Assembly (NCBI GenBank): GCA_003427395.1
Contig: BFEA01000157.1
Coordinates: 519,822 to 541,324, forward strand
DNA length: 21,503 bases
Source of the DNA: Chara braunii
Taxonomy: Eukaryota; Streptophyta; Charophyceae; Charales; Characeae
Reading direction: 5' to 3'
How positions within the stretch are numbered: the stretch's first letter is position 1; each line of letters opens with the position of its first letter. Below the pieces are notes generated by a model. The model was given only the letters and a program-made list of their open reading frames with translations. It made no database searches and was not told where the DNA came from. Made by a program: the position numbers and the translations under genes. This document shows positions 9,243 through 18,287 of this stretch, piece by piece.

Positions 9243-9801
9243 TAGTGACAGGGAGGGGTTTTCTTGCCTTGTTTTTAAAAGGTGTCTGTCTTCCGTTTTT
9301 TATCCGAAGGCTTTGTTCTTCGCGATTTGTGTTTTTTTCGCCCCCGAGGACAGTCTATAGTTTGCTTTGCCCTCTGAGCCCGGCCTATTTGGTGTCGCGT
9401 TGACTTTGACTCTATTCCTCAAGTTTTCTTTGCGTGTTTGAGTAGGCCCCTCGAGCCTACTCTTTGATTTGTTCTTTTTGGCTTAGTACTAGCTATAGGT
9501 CGACTTTGGTCCAGTAATTTGCTCTAAAAAATTCGGCGGTGCTTTGGCGGTATATTCAGATCAGCACGTAGTACTTAAGCATTGGTTGATCGTGCAGTAG
9601 ACCTCTTTCGGTTGACGGTCCATCACGACTTTTGCCGTGATAGACCGTGGGTACGTGGATTGGTTTGGTGGTTCCTGGGGTTGTGGAACGATCAAATGTT
9701 AAACCGTTGTTTTCTATTGCGTATCTGAAGTGTGTATTACGTGTGTGGTTGTTGTTTGTACTCATCAAGTACGATCATCTTGGATGCTTGCATTCCGCAT
9801 A
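9243..9801 (+). repeat. PLE 3' pseudo-LTR
   Basis: This is a direct copy of 3382-3929 with the same boundaries. It has a short extra segment (tcttggatg) near its end. It starts about 95 bases after the last in-frame stop of the RT thumb (9148) and is followed directly by the right end of the interrupted MITE. Confidence 0.8.
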
Positions 9802-9832
9802 ACCTGGACCCGGCGGCCCGGCTGGTAGCCTA
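9802..9832 (+). mobile_element. CTAGG-family MITE, right end (resumes after the PLE)
   Basis: The sequence acctggacccggcggcccgg ending ctggtagcctag is the right terminal module of the CTAGG MITEs (compare 17660-17685 and 17270-17304). Together with 3155-3381 it makes one MITE into which the PLE inserted, at a ggcc/cacc-like position. No PLE target-site duplication is evident. Confidence 0.7.
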
Positions 9833-9934
9833 GGATCACCTCTACAAATCGGACTTTTTAAAATCACTTTTTTTTTTTATCTATGTTGTATTCAGAATTT
9901 ACACTATCAAAGACATTTCTTACGATTTTCAAAA
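9833..9934. other. AT-rich spacer
   Basis: There is no ORF or repeat recognised here. It contains one T11 run near 9870. Confidence 0.4.
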
Positions 9935-10312
9935 GGATAATTTGCAAAATACCCCATAAGTTGATATATGTGCCAAAATGTCCCTAAAAAATGTGGGTAA
10001 AGCGGAATGCTCCTCTAACAAAAAGAAAATTTTGTGAATTACCCCTCGTGTTGGTTGGACCCTCCATCTTTATGATATACACCTACCGGGTACCATCCAA
10101 CTTTGCAAAATACCGAAAAGTTGACAACTTTCCTAGGGCCCAATTACAGAAGGTCATTCCGAAACAGCGAGGTCCAAATTGCAATTTGCACACCCGCCTG
10201 ACAGGGGCATAACACAAAGATTTTGGCCCAGAAGTGCATTCTGCTCTACCCACATCTTTAAGTGGCATTTTGGCACATATCTCAACTTATGGGGGTATTT
10301 CGTAAATTATCT
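9935..10312. mobile_element. MITE with ~80-bp terminal inverted repeats (Mutator-like)
   Basis: The left arm 9935-10016 (ggataatttgcaaaatacccc...gtgccaaaatg...gtgggtaaagcggaatgc) is matched on the opposite strand by 10232-10312 (gcattctgctctacccac...cattttggcac...gggggtatttcgtaaattatc), at about 80 percent by eye. Long inverted repeats starting with an AT-rich tip and a GCAAAATACCCC motif are typical of MULE-derived MITEs. A clean 9-bp target duplication could not be identified, so the superfamily is an inference. The ORFs inside look like chance. Confidence 0.6.
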
Positions 10313-10360
10313 CTTATTAAAAATATTAATAAAAAAAACAACTTGAGAAACAATGCAACA

Positions 10361-10483
10361 CTATGCTGTTATAATGGTTCGCGATCACTTGCCCGGACAG
10401 GCAAATGGGACCTTCTTTGTTCCTTGCAGAGCCAGCCCGCCTGGACAAACAAGGTGAACTGGGTCGCCCGGCAGGTAGCCTAG
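10361..10483 (+). mobile_element. Internally deleted 123-bp CTAGG-family MITE
   Basis: A perfect 8-bp direct repeat atgcaaca lies on both sides (10353-10360 and 10484-10491). The left tip is ctatgctgtt, a degraded CTAGGCTACC, followed by the cgatcacttgcccgg left module. The right module ends aggtagcctag. The 65-bp core and poly-T tract present in full-length members are absent; the two ends are joined directly. Confidence 0.75.
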
Positions 10484-10491
10484 ATGCAACA

Positions 10492-11603
10492 TAAATATTT
10501 TTATTTATTTACTATAAAAAAAAGCAACGGCCTCCAAGCCTATTTTGTCAGTCCTGAGTTTGCCCTGAGTGAGGGCGTTATAATGGCACAACCATGTAAA
10601 GGGAAAAAAAAAAAAAAATCAGCAACAAAAAAAAAAAAAAAACATATAGACATGCAAGCAGTTAGATTCACTCACAATTTCCTCGATAGTTGAGGAACCA
10701 AGAAAAAAGAAACAAAAAACTTTAATAAGTACAAGATATTTTTTTATTGATACATTGTCTTGAGTAGTATAGTGAGTCTGCCGTTACGTGTCCCTGTGTC
10801 AGTTGCCTGTTATCTACGCTCTGCCTCACTGGTAAGGCATCCCACAAAACAAAAAAGAAAAATATAAAAATGAAAAAATAAGGTTGAAATTACCTTGAAT
10901 AATGGTGATGTACGTTTTTCAAAGTTTTCGTGTGAGCACACAGATTTTCACAGCCTTCCCTGACAGTTTTTCTCCCGTTACGTTTTCTTTTTTTTTTCGT
11001 TTTTCTTATTTAAAATAGACTCATAGGACCCAAATATTTATTTTTTGTCGAACTTCATTCACACTCCCGAAAAATGTGGTGTAAAGTATATTCTCATTTT
11101 TCTCAATACTGGTTTAATATATAATCATTGAGCTGATTGAACACACGCAATTTCTAATTGTTTTATTATGTTCATCTGATAACAGTTGAATTCGATTCAT
11201 GTAGAGCAACACACAGTGAAAACCATACCCATTATCTCTTGACATCCAACCATACTCGTTCGAAATTGCTCTATTATTTTTTAAACTTGGATAATCTTCC
11301 TTAAAAGTGAGATTGATTATTACGGATCTCCGACGACGTTGCACTTTGTTATGAAGTCATTGCCAAAAGTTATCCTCAGCAGTTCTTATTGTTGGTGTTT
11401 CCAGCCCGTTGGTCGAGATGATCATCTTTTCCAAACTTCAAATATTTTAACATAAGATTCATAACTAAGCAATCAATTAAAAAAAACTTTGTTTAAGGAA
11501 GCTACCTTCCAGGGCTCGCAAACCTGCAACTGTGTCTTTTCAAAAAGCTTTGCTGCTTTTGTTACTAACCCAACCCCGAATAGGAGTGCTCTTACCATGT
11601 AAA
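10492..11603. other. AT-rich intergenic DNA, nothing recognised
   Basis: Homopolymer A runs occur at about 10604-10640, with T and A tracts elsewhere. The short ORFs are low-complexity. No RNA gene, transposon terminus or conserved protein was recognised. Confidence 0.5.
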
Positions 11604-11611
11604 CCAATAAG

Positions 11612-11928
11612 CTTTGTTGCGACTTGTACTCACCCGCGTACAAGTACGAGTCGTACTGCTTACGCGTACTCTACTCGTACGGTCGAGCCCGTACGACTAT
11701 TTTTTTTCCCCTCAAATTATAATAAGAATCGCCAGATGATAGTCAAATGTTGCTTATATTGTGTTGTTGCAACAATTGTTTTTTCATAGACTCAGTCAAA
11801 TGTTGCTTGTATTGTGTTGTTGCAACATTTTTTTTTTTCATAGACAAAGTCTCGTACAGGTTCCCGTACAAATATTACATGTACGTTTCGTACGAAAATA
11901 TCCCGTACGTGTACGTTCAGTAACGTAG
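11612..11928. mobile_element. CGTACG-rich hAT-like MITE, 317 bp
   Basis: It is flanked by a perfect 8-bp direct repeat ccaataag (11604-11611 and 11929-11936). Both subterminal regions are packed with GTAC/CGTACG words (cgcgtacaagtacgagtcgtac on the left; gtacgtttcgtacg, cccgtacgtgtacg on the right). The terminal inverted repeat is weak (cttngttnc about 10 of 20). The middle holds a 53-bp tandem duplication. The 65-bp core of the other MITEs is absent. The 8-bp duplication suggests hAT. Confidence 0.65.
11741..11846 (+). repeat. 53-bp tandem duplication inside the MITE
   Basis: The two units 11741-11793 and 11794-11846 both begin agtcaaatgttgctt and include the palindrome ttgttgcaacaa (mutated in the second). 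They differ by a few substitutions and an expanded T tract. Confidence 0.85.
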
Positions 11929-11936
11929 CCAATAAG

Positions 11937-12423
11937 AGTAGTTTTTTATTTTAGGTATACTAAAAGTTTACGATTCTTAAATAAAGCTTTATCGTTTTTT
12001 CTATCAATTTTATTTTTGAAAAATCACTAAAAATAAAAGTTCTATAAAAATTATCAAACCTTTAGACATAAAGTCAATGGAAAGAAACTAAAGATAATAG
12101 ACCAAATAAGTTTTGAGTATGCCCTTAGAGCACATCGTTCAAAAATGATTTGTTATATGATTATGAACCTAATCACAAACAGATCGAGTGTGAAATTTAC
12201 CTTAAATAATCATATAATAAAGACCAAAATCAGTGGGTGGATTTTCACGAACCATAGCGAAATTGCAATTGCCTTCAAAATAAGTTACATGAAAACCAAG
12301 GGGGTATGTTACACGCCATGGTTTCAAAGTTGTAAAAAATAATTGCATCCCCTTGAAAACAGACCACATGTTAAGGTTAAAGTTTAATATTTCATGTATT
12401 TGGTGTATTGTACATCATATTCG
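11937..12423. other. AT-rich intergenic DNA, nothing recognised
   Basis: No coding, RNA or transposon signal is visible. The ~60-codon ORFs are consistent with chance. Confidence 0.5.
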
Positions 12424-12431
12424 CAAATCAC

Positions 12432-13067
12432 CTAGGCTACCAGCCGAGCTGCCTGGGTCACCCTATTTTCACGGGCGGCTCGACCGTGCAAGTACCAGAT
12501 ATGAACTTAGCAAAAAAATAATAATAAAAAAAATAAAATAAAAAACTCCGAAACAAAATTATGTTATACAAAAAAATCAACTAAACAACTTTCACGTCAG
12601 GCATATATATAAATTATTTACAAAAAAAAAGAAATATAATAAAAACTAATTATTATTATTTTTTATCTACGTAGCACCGTGTTTGCGTTCAAAGGCGAAC
12701 ACGAACATGTTCACCCAAACGTGAGTAAGCGTCAAAAACCCTCCGAACGCGAACATAAAAAATATTTAAAATAAAAAATAAAAACCAAAGTGATCAGAAA
12801 CATCTGAAACAAATATATGTTATGTAAAATAATAATACAAGCAACTTTTACCTTGGAGTCATATTCAAATTCGTAGCCAATCATGAGTAAAAAATAAAAA
12901 AAGATTTTGTTTTACGAAAAAAAAAAATTATATTCGCCCGAACATGTTCGTGAGTTGTTCGCGTGAATGTAAAGGGGCGTGAACACATTCGCCATGCTAC
13001 GCAGATTGTTTTTTTTTTTTTTTTCGCCCGGGCGGGCAAGTGGTCCCGGACCACTTCGGTAGCCTAG
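12432..13067 (-). mobile_element. CTAGG-family MITE with a second MITE nested inside
   Basis: The termini are ctaggctaccag (12432) and cggtagcctag (13067). The flanking 8-mers caaatcac (12424-12431) and gcaatcac (13068-13075) match at 6 of 8, consistent with an aged target duplication. The orientation is minus: the right-type GC module is at the low-coordinate end, and the shared core is read on the minus strand at about 12559-12622. The terminal hairpin agtggtcccggaccact is at 13039-13055. The element is interrupted by 12675-12996. Confidence 0.75.
12675..12996 (-). mobile_element. Nested CACCG-type hAT-like MITE, 322 bp
   Basis: The flanks ctacgtag (12667-12674) and ctacgcag (12997-13004) match at 7 of 8. 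The inverted termini caccgtgtttgcgttca and catggcgaatgtgttca (the latter read on the minus strand) match at 11 of 17. Subterminal gaacatgttc palindromes occur on both sides. A diverged copy of the 65-bp core is present on the minus strand at about 12815-12880. Confidence 0.65.
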
Positions 13068-13075
13068 GCAATCAC

Positions 13076-13939
13076 GTAACTATTATGATTTTTGTCCTTG
13101 ATTATCGTCTGTAATATTTTAAAATATGAATTATCTCTCATTGATGTTATTGACCCTTCATCGAAGGAACAACGTTAAGCGTATATAAAAACCTAAGCAA
13201 AAGAACTATTGACAAAAATAACGAGAATCATTTATCATAAAAGGAAACAAAATGACATATGTTAGTTTATCCATTCATACCTTCAATGACTTATCGTATA
13301 AACATATATTGTTACCTCCGTCACATTTAAAGTCTTTTTTTAATTTTTATATTAAAATTTTGTCTGATATGACTTAATGTTTGTTGCACTGTTAGTAAAG
13401 TCACTTCTCGCACGAGTCAAAATTTTCTTTGTAAAATAAATTTCGCTCAAGACTCGACAAATTTCAAAGTTAATGATAACAAAAACTCAAGTACGTATGC
13501 ATGTTTGTCAATATTTATACGATAAAAGATTTTCAAAAATATTTATTGTGGTTATGAAATAATGGTCACATCATGTGAGGTGTGGGTTTTATATGTATTA
13601 AAAACCTTGTACTAATTTATTGGTTATATCATTATTTAGATGACACAACTTACATAATTTTCTATAACATAATAAACTTTGTGTATTAATCATAGACTTG
13701 TCATCAAAATGCTAATATAATGTCATATGGTTAATCACTCATCGTCGGTGAAAACATATAGTGACCTAATGCAAAAAAAAAAAAAATATTTATTTATTTT
13801 AACGTATTTCATAAATGTTTACATACAACCGATTAGTGATAAAAAAATATTCCGTAGTGATCATAAACCTCTATATCTATACTTATTTTCGTTTATCATT
13901 TTATAAAAATATAAATTATATATTTTTATACATAAAATG
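13076..13939. other. AT-rich intergenic DNA, nothing recognised
   Basis: This stretch is very AT-rich with short A/T tracts. No gene, RNA or transposon end was recognised. Confidence 0.5.
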
Positions 13940-13947
13940 GTTACGAG

Positions 13948-14945
13948 CAGGGTCACCAGCCCGTACGTACGGAGGTCCCCGAGCATACCTCCGTACGTAC
14001 GGGCGTGCGGGGTCCCGTACGGGGTCCGAACCCGACGGCGTTCGATCCACGCCAAAAATTATATCGGGGCCTAACAATAATGATTTTTTACTGAATATTT
14101 TTTTGTCAGTTCTCTATGACGTGAGGTACATGCCTGTAAATTTTCAAGTCATTTGGCTAAGCCAAATAAGAATTAACAATCGCCAAAGATGGCGGTGTCA
14201 AAACGTGCTCGCCCACGTATTTTTTCACTTTTTACTTTTTGTTTTCACTTTAGTTCAGGGTCTAAACAATTTTATTATTTTTTGAAACTTTTTTAGTGAA
14301 TTTTGTATTATGTGAAGTACACATCTGTTAATTTTCAGGTCATTTAGACATCAAAAAAAAAAAAAGAAAAATCGTCAAAGATGGCTCGAAAACATGCTCC
14401 CGCACTCACTAAATTTAATTCTCTTTTTATTTCTATTTATTTTTATTATTAGTATTTGTTTTTCGTATTTTATTTTTATTTTAATTTTTTGGTAAGGAAT
14501 TCGGATGTAATGCTCAGGCAAATCATATTAAATTTAATTTTTTCCATAACGTATCTTTTTTCAGATTTTTTAATGAATTTTTTTTTTTTTTTTTTTTTTT
14601 TTTGCGTTTGGTCCGAACGGCCGAACGCATCCCCAAGGGGTCCCATACGTTCGGGCGTTCGGGTTTGGGCGTTCGGCCCGTCCCAAACGCCGGTTACCCT
14701 GCATACAAGTAAATTGAAGTAAGACAATTATAAAAAATGTGTTTTCGTTGAAATATTCAATTAATTTCGTAAGTTTATAATGTAAAATAAATTTAATAAA
14801 ATACAAGTTGGNTTTTTTTTTTTTTTTTTTTTTTTTTTTTTGGGTTCGCGTTCGGCCCGAACGGCCGAACGCATCCCCAAGGGGTCCCATACGTTCGGGC
14901 GTTCGGGTTTGGGCGTTCAGCCCATCCCAAGCGCCGGTTACCCTG
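13948..14945 (+). mobile_element. CAGGG-family hAT-like MITE, right end shown twice
   Basis: The left tip cagggtcacc is at 13948 and the right tip ggttaccctg ends at 14945. The perfect 8-bp duplication gttacgag lies at 13940-13947 and 14946-14953. The body has the two ~200-bp internal modules (aaagatggcggtgtcaaaacgtgctcgcccac near 14186, and its relative near 14376), the shared core at about 14485-14555, poly-T, and a GC-rich right end. An alternative right end stops at 14701 and is followed by catacaag, which does not match the left flank. It belongs to the contig left of the N at 14812. The real element is therefore about 750 bp. Confidence 0.8.
13960..14003 (+). repeat. Perfect 17-bp inverted repeat (hairpin) at a MITE end
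   Basis: The arm cccgtacgtacggaggt (13960-13976) and its exact reverse complement (13987-14003) are separated by 10 bases. It lies just inside the CAGGG terminus. Confidence 0.9.
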
Positions 14946-15055
14946 GTTACGAGTAATATAAAGTAAGACAATTATAAAAAATGTGTTTTCGTTGAAATAT
15001 TCAATTAATTTCGTAAGTTTATAATGTAAAATAAATTTAATAAAATACAAGTTGG
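14717..15055 (+). repeat. 95-bp exact duplication around the N at 14812
   Basis: Bases 14717-14811 and 14961-15055 (aagtaagac ... acaagttgg) are identical over exactly 95 bases. The first copy ends at the N. Between N and the second copy lies an alternative version of the MITE right end. This looks like two assembly branches of one locus placed in series. Confidence 0.88.
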
Positions 15056-15158
15056 GTAAAATATAATTTTAACTCAATAAAAAAATTAATTGATACATGT
15101 AATGACTCGTAAGTTATTATATTACAATTTGTAATAATATATAATGTTTTATAGTAAA

Positions 15159-15392
15159 CTAGGTCACCGTATTTTTCGGGCGGCCCGACCGTGCAAAGAC
15201 CGTCGAAAGTCCCAGCAAAAAAAAAAAAAAAAAAATCGAAAAAAAACTAAGTTATGCAGAAAAATAAAATGAATAACGTGTGTTGTAGGGTCACATCGAA
15301 ATTCTTTACCATTTTTCAAAAAAAAAAAATATTTTATTTATTTATTTTCGGCCCGGCTGAGCAAGTGGTCCCGGACCACTATGGTAGCCTAG
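15159..15392 (-). mobile_element. CTAGG-family MITE, 234 bp
   Basis: The termini are ctaggtcacc (15159) and atggtagcctag (15392). The orientation is minus, with the shared core read on the minus strand at about 15247-15312. The left-end hairpin agtggtcccggaccact is at 15364-15380, and an A19 run lies beside the right-type module. The flanking 8-mers atagtaaa and acaatgaa match at only 5 of 8, so the target duplication is decayed or absent. Confidence 0.7.
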
Positions 15393-15400
15393 ACAATGAA

Positions 15401-15765
15401 TAAATAATTATGATTAAAAAAATAATAATAAACTACCAACAATTAGTAAACTGCATTTCTGTCGTTGTCGCATGTAGATATAAGCAAATAATAGTTCATT
15501 ATTCTTACTGCAATCAAGTTAGTAACAAATGCTTAAGTGAGTAGTACATTAAGCTTGGGGTAGTGATAGTCAAAACACAGGTTTGTGAGATTTAAAAATA
15601 AGTTTACTTGAACATATATATTAAGAGGTATGATTTGCAGGCATAAACACGAAGGATTAATATATGAAAACAATAATCATAAAAAAATTATATTTAAATA
15701 AATATGTGTCGTAAGAAAAATCAATAGCATCTATGAAAATATTAAAATATAGTAAAATTAACGTC
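15401..15765. other. AT-rich intergenic DNA, nothing recognised
   Basis: No coding, RNA or transposon signal was seen. Confidence 0.45.
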
Positions 15766-15773
15766 TTATAAAG

Positions 15774-16113
15774 CTTGGAAAAAATAAAATAAAAAGTATA
15801 TTAAAATAAGTAAAAATAAGTTCATGCTCGGCCGGGCAGCCAAGCGTGGAAAAAATAAAATAAAAAGTTGCCTTTCAGCGGTCTTCCAGAGGACCCCAAT
15901 TCCATTTTGTTTTCAATTTTCGAGAGTTGGCTGTCAAGGGGTAGGGAAAGAGGTATAAATTTGTTTTAAAGAGGCTAAGAGGGTCTAAAGGGGGATGCCT
16001 TAGTGTGATTTCATTATTTTATTTTTTATCTTCAAATCGATGATTATTTCTAATGTAATCCTCAACCAAGAGTTTTTCGTATTGCAATTCTACATAACAT
16101 ATATATTTTTGGG

Positions 16114-16147
<34 letters not shown>

Positions 16148-16247
16148 TGATGGGGTTGCCCGGAACCCTGTCCGGGGGTCCCGACCGTGCATCTGGACGT
16201 GTATCCAGGCACAAGTCGGGTGCCGGGACGTCGTAAAAACAGCCTAG
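15774..16247 (+). mobile_element. CTTGG/CTAGG-type MITE (second family with CTAGG tips), 474 bp
   Basis: A perfect 8-bp duplication ttataaag lies at 15766-15773 and 16248-16255. The left tip is cttgg and the right tip is cagcctag. The body (gttggctgt..aagggg..ggtataaat, then ggtctaaaggggg) is shared with 20323-20787. A diverged form of the 65-bp core is at about 16034-16100. Then come a T run of about 27 bases and a GC-rich right end (cccggaaccctgtccgggggtcccgaccgtgc). The word ggaaaaaataaaataaaaag is repeated at about 15777 and 15848. Confidence 0.8.
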
Positions 16248-16282
16248 TTATAAAGTGCATTTTAAATTTTTATTATAAAAAA

Positions 16283-17304
16283 CTAGGCTACCAGAGTGGC
16301 CTGTGGTCACTTGCCCGGCCGAGCCAAAAAGATTTAAAAATAAAAAAAACTAAGAAATATTTTAAAGTTTAAATTTTTATTTCAAATTTGGTAAAGAATT
16401 TCGATGTGACCCTAAGGCAAAAGTTGTTCAGTTCAGGGTTGCCGGCGTTCGGGACAGGACGAACGCCCGAACGTACGGGACCCCTTCGGAAGGCGTTCGG
16501 TCGTTCGGGCCGAACGCGGACAAAAAAAAAAAACAAAACAAAAAGGTTTTCCAAAAATTCTGAAAAAAAACTATGTTATGGGGAAAATTTAACTAAACAA
16601 CATTTCCCCGGGCACTACATCCAAATTCTTTACCAAATTTGAATTAAAAATCAAATACAGAAAATAAACACTGTGATAAAAATAAGAAAAAATAAAAAAG
16701 AATTAAAATGAGTGAGTGTGCCAGCACCTTTTCGACACTGCCATCTTTGCCGATTTATAATTTCTTTTGGCATTAAAAAATGCCCTGAAAATTTACAGAG
16801 ATGTAGTTTACATAATCAATCACTCATTATTTTTTTTTTTAAATAATAAAAATGTTTGGGCCCCGAAATCAAGTGCAAACAAAAAGTTAAAAGTGAAAAC
16901 AAACAAAATAGTGAGTAGGCGAGCACGTTTTGACACCCCCATCTTTGAAGATTTTTAATGTTTGTTGGGATTAGCAGAATGGTTTCAAAATTTATAGGCG
17001 TGTAGGTCACATCATAAAGAACTGACAAAAAAACATTTAGAAAAAAAAAGTTATTTTTAGGCCCCGAAACAAATTTTGGCGGGGGCCGAGCCTGGAGGTG
17101 TTCGGCCCCCGAACGCCCGAGCGTTCGGGGGCCAGCCCGGGGCCCCCTGAACGTTCGGTCAGGTGACCCTGGTTCAGTTTATTTTTCTGCATAACATAGT
17201 TTTTTTTTTTGGATTTTTTTGATTTTTTTTTTTTTGCTGGGACCCTCCCTTGTCCTTGCACGAGCTGGCCACCCGGGACCCGGGTGGCCCGGCTAGTAGC
17301 CTAG
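16283..17304 (+). mobile_element. CTAGG-family MITE, split by a CAGGG MITE
   Basis: The tips are ctaggctaccag and ctagtagcctag, with a perfect 8-bp duplication ataaaaaa on both sides (16275-16282 and 17305-17312). Removing the inserted 738-bp element plus its 8-bp duplication leaves about 276 bp, the same as the intact copy at 17408-17685. Its core is cut in two: 16383-16433 and 17180-17200. Confidence 0.85.
16434..17171 (-). mobile_element. Full-length CAGGG-family hAT-like MITE, 738 bp, nested
   Basis: A perfect 8-bp target duplication gttcagtt lies at 16426-16433 and 17172-17179. The tips cagggttgcc and cagggtcacc (minus strand) match at 8 of 10. In minus orientation it has a GC-rich left end, two ~200-bp internal modules, the shared core (about 16570-16644), a poly-T tract, and a GC-rich right end with nested cgttcgg inverted words. 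It has no ORF of consequence, so it is non-autonomous. Assigning it to hAT rests on the 8-bp duplication and the CAGGG tip. Confidence 0.88.
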
Positions 17305-17407
17305 ATAAAAAATGATATTTAATTATAAACGTGTAAAGTTGAATAAAGTGAGTTTAGAGTAAGATTAAATTTCATCATAAAAAATCATACTGGTTTTGAC
17401 TATTAAA

Positions 17408-17685
17408 CTAGGCTACCAGAGTTGGTCGAGGTCACTTGCTCAGCCTGGCAAAAAATAATAATAATAATAATAAAATATTTATTTTTAAATTCATTTTTTA
17501 TTTTAAATTTGGTGAAGAATTTTGATGTGACCCTGAGGCAAAAATTGTTCAGTTTATTATTTTGCATAACATAGGTAATTTTCGGATGTTTTAGATTTTT
17601 TTTTTTTTTTTTTTTTGCTTTGACCTTCCCTGGTCCTTGCACGGGCTGGCCACCCGGGACCCAGGCGGCCCGGCTGGTAGCCCAG
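17408..17685 (+). mobile_element. Intact reference copy of the CTAGG-family MITE, 278 bp
   Basis: A perfect 8-bp duplication ctattaaa lies at 17400-17407 and 17686-17693. The left module is ctaggctaccag..tcacttgctcagcctggcaaaa. The shared core is at about 17508-17575 (tttggtgaagaattttgatg ... ttgcataacatag). A T run follows, then the right module (ccttgcacgggctggccacccggg ... ctggtagcccag). It is the best full-length member in the window. Confidence 0.88.
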
Positions 17686-17693
17686 CTATTAAA

Positions 17694-18140
17694 TGAAATA
17701 AAGGACACGGGGGAGTAATGATAAATATTTTGTAAAGATAACGGAAAAAAATACATAAAAATTAAATATATACTACGTGTTGTTAAAAAAAAAATCGTAT
17801 GTGTAAGAAAATAAAATCATATCAAAATTTATATGTGATTGCAAAACATAAATATAAATTATAGCAATAACTTTAAGGATGACATCGACAAAATAAAGTA
17901 AAATTAATGATAGTAAGTTTGTAACGCAACTTTATTTCATAAATCTTATTTATTTTGAACATTGTTAGATTAAAAAAAAATAAAAAAATGAAGGTTATAA
18001 TTTTGTGGAAATAGTTATAAAATTAATTACTATTGTTTTAAGTTTGGAAATGAACTTTAGTTGAAGGCTACATGTTTTTCATAAAAAGGAGAAGTAATTG
18101 ATTTTAACTAAAGGGTATTAAAGTTGTTGAAAAATATATA
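17694..18140. other. AT-rich intergenic DNA, nothing recognised
   Basis: No gene, RNA or transposon terminus was recognised. Confidence 0.45.
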
Positions 18141-18148
18141 TACATATG

Positions 18149-18248
18149 CAGGGTTGCTGGCATTCGGGACGGGCCAAACGCCTGAATCCGAACGCCTGAA
18201 CGTTTGGGATCCCCTCTCGACGCGTTCGACCGTTCGACTGAACGAGGA

Positions 18249-18287
<39 letters not shown>

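Larger units (their letters stand above)
3382..9801 (+). mobile_element. Penelope-like element with upstream GIY-YIG (Naiad/Chlamys-type)
   Basis: The element is delimited by direct repeats (3382-3929 and 9243-9801) that read as PLE pseudo-LTRs. The order inside is 5' repeat, leader, ORF1, GIY-YIG endonuclease, linker, Penelope RT, thumb, 3' repeat. In canonical PLEs the endonuclease is C-terminal. The upstream position seen here is the hallmark of the Naiad/Chlamys clade, of which Chlamys occurs in green algae and spike mosses. No CCHH zinc motif is seen in the endonuclease, again as described for Chlamys. The element is dead: it has several in-frame stops, at least two frameshifts and a mutated catalytic motif. 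The displayed length is inflated by an artefactual ~816-bp duplication and a 95-bp duplication. Confidence 0.75.

Noticed and set aside
3382-9801. LTR retrotransposon interpretation of the terminal repeats
   Set aside because: No primer-binding site, protease, RNase H or integrase was seen. The RT has Penelope-type motifs and a GIY-YIG partner, so pseudo-LTR is the better reading.
11604-13067. Repeated spaced palindromes considered as a CRISPR array
   Set aside because: There is no regular repeat-spacer periodicity. The repeats are MITE ends and a simple tandem duplication in a eukaryotic context.
13815-15050. ORFs of 64-156 codons across the CAGGG MITE, containing K or F runs
   Set aside because: They arise from poly-T/poly-A tracts and GC-rich hairpin ends and cross an N; not protein-coding.
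10361-17685. CTAGG elements as short SINEs with poly-A tails
   Set aside because: Inverted tips at both ends and precise 8-bp duplications fit DNA transposons. The homopolymer is internal, next to the GC-rich end, not a terminal tail.
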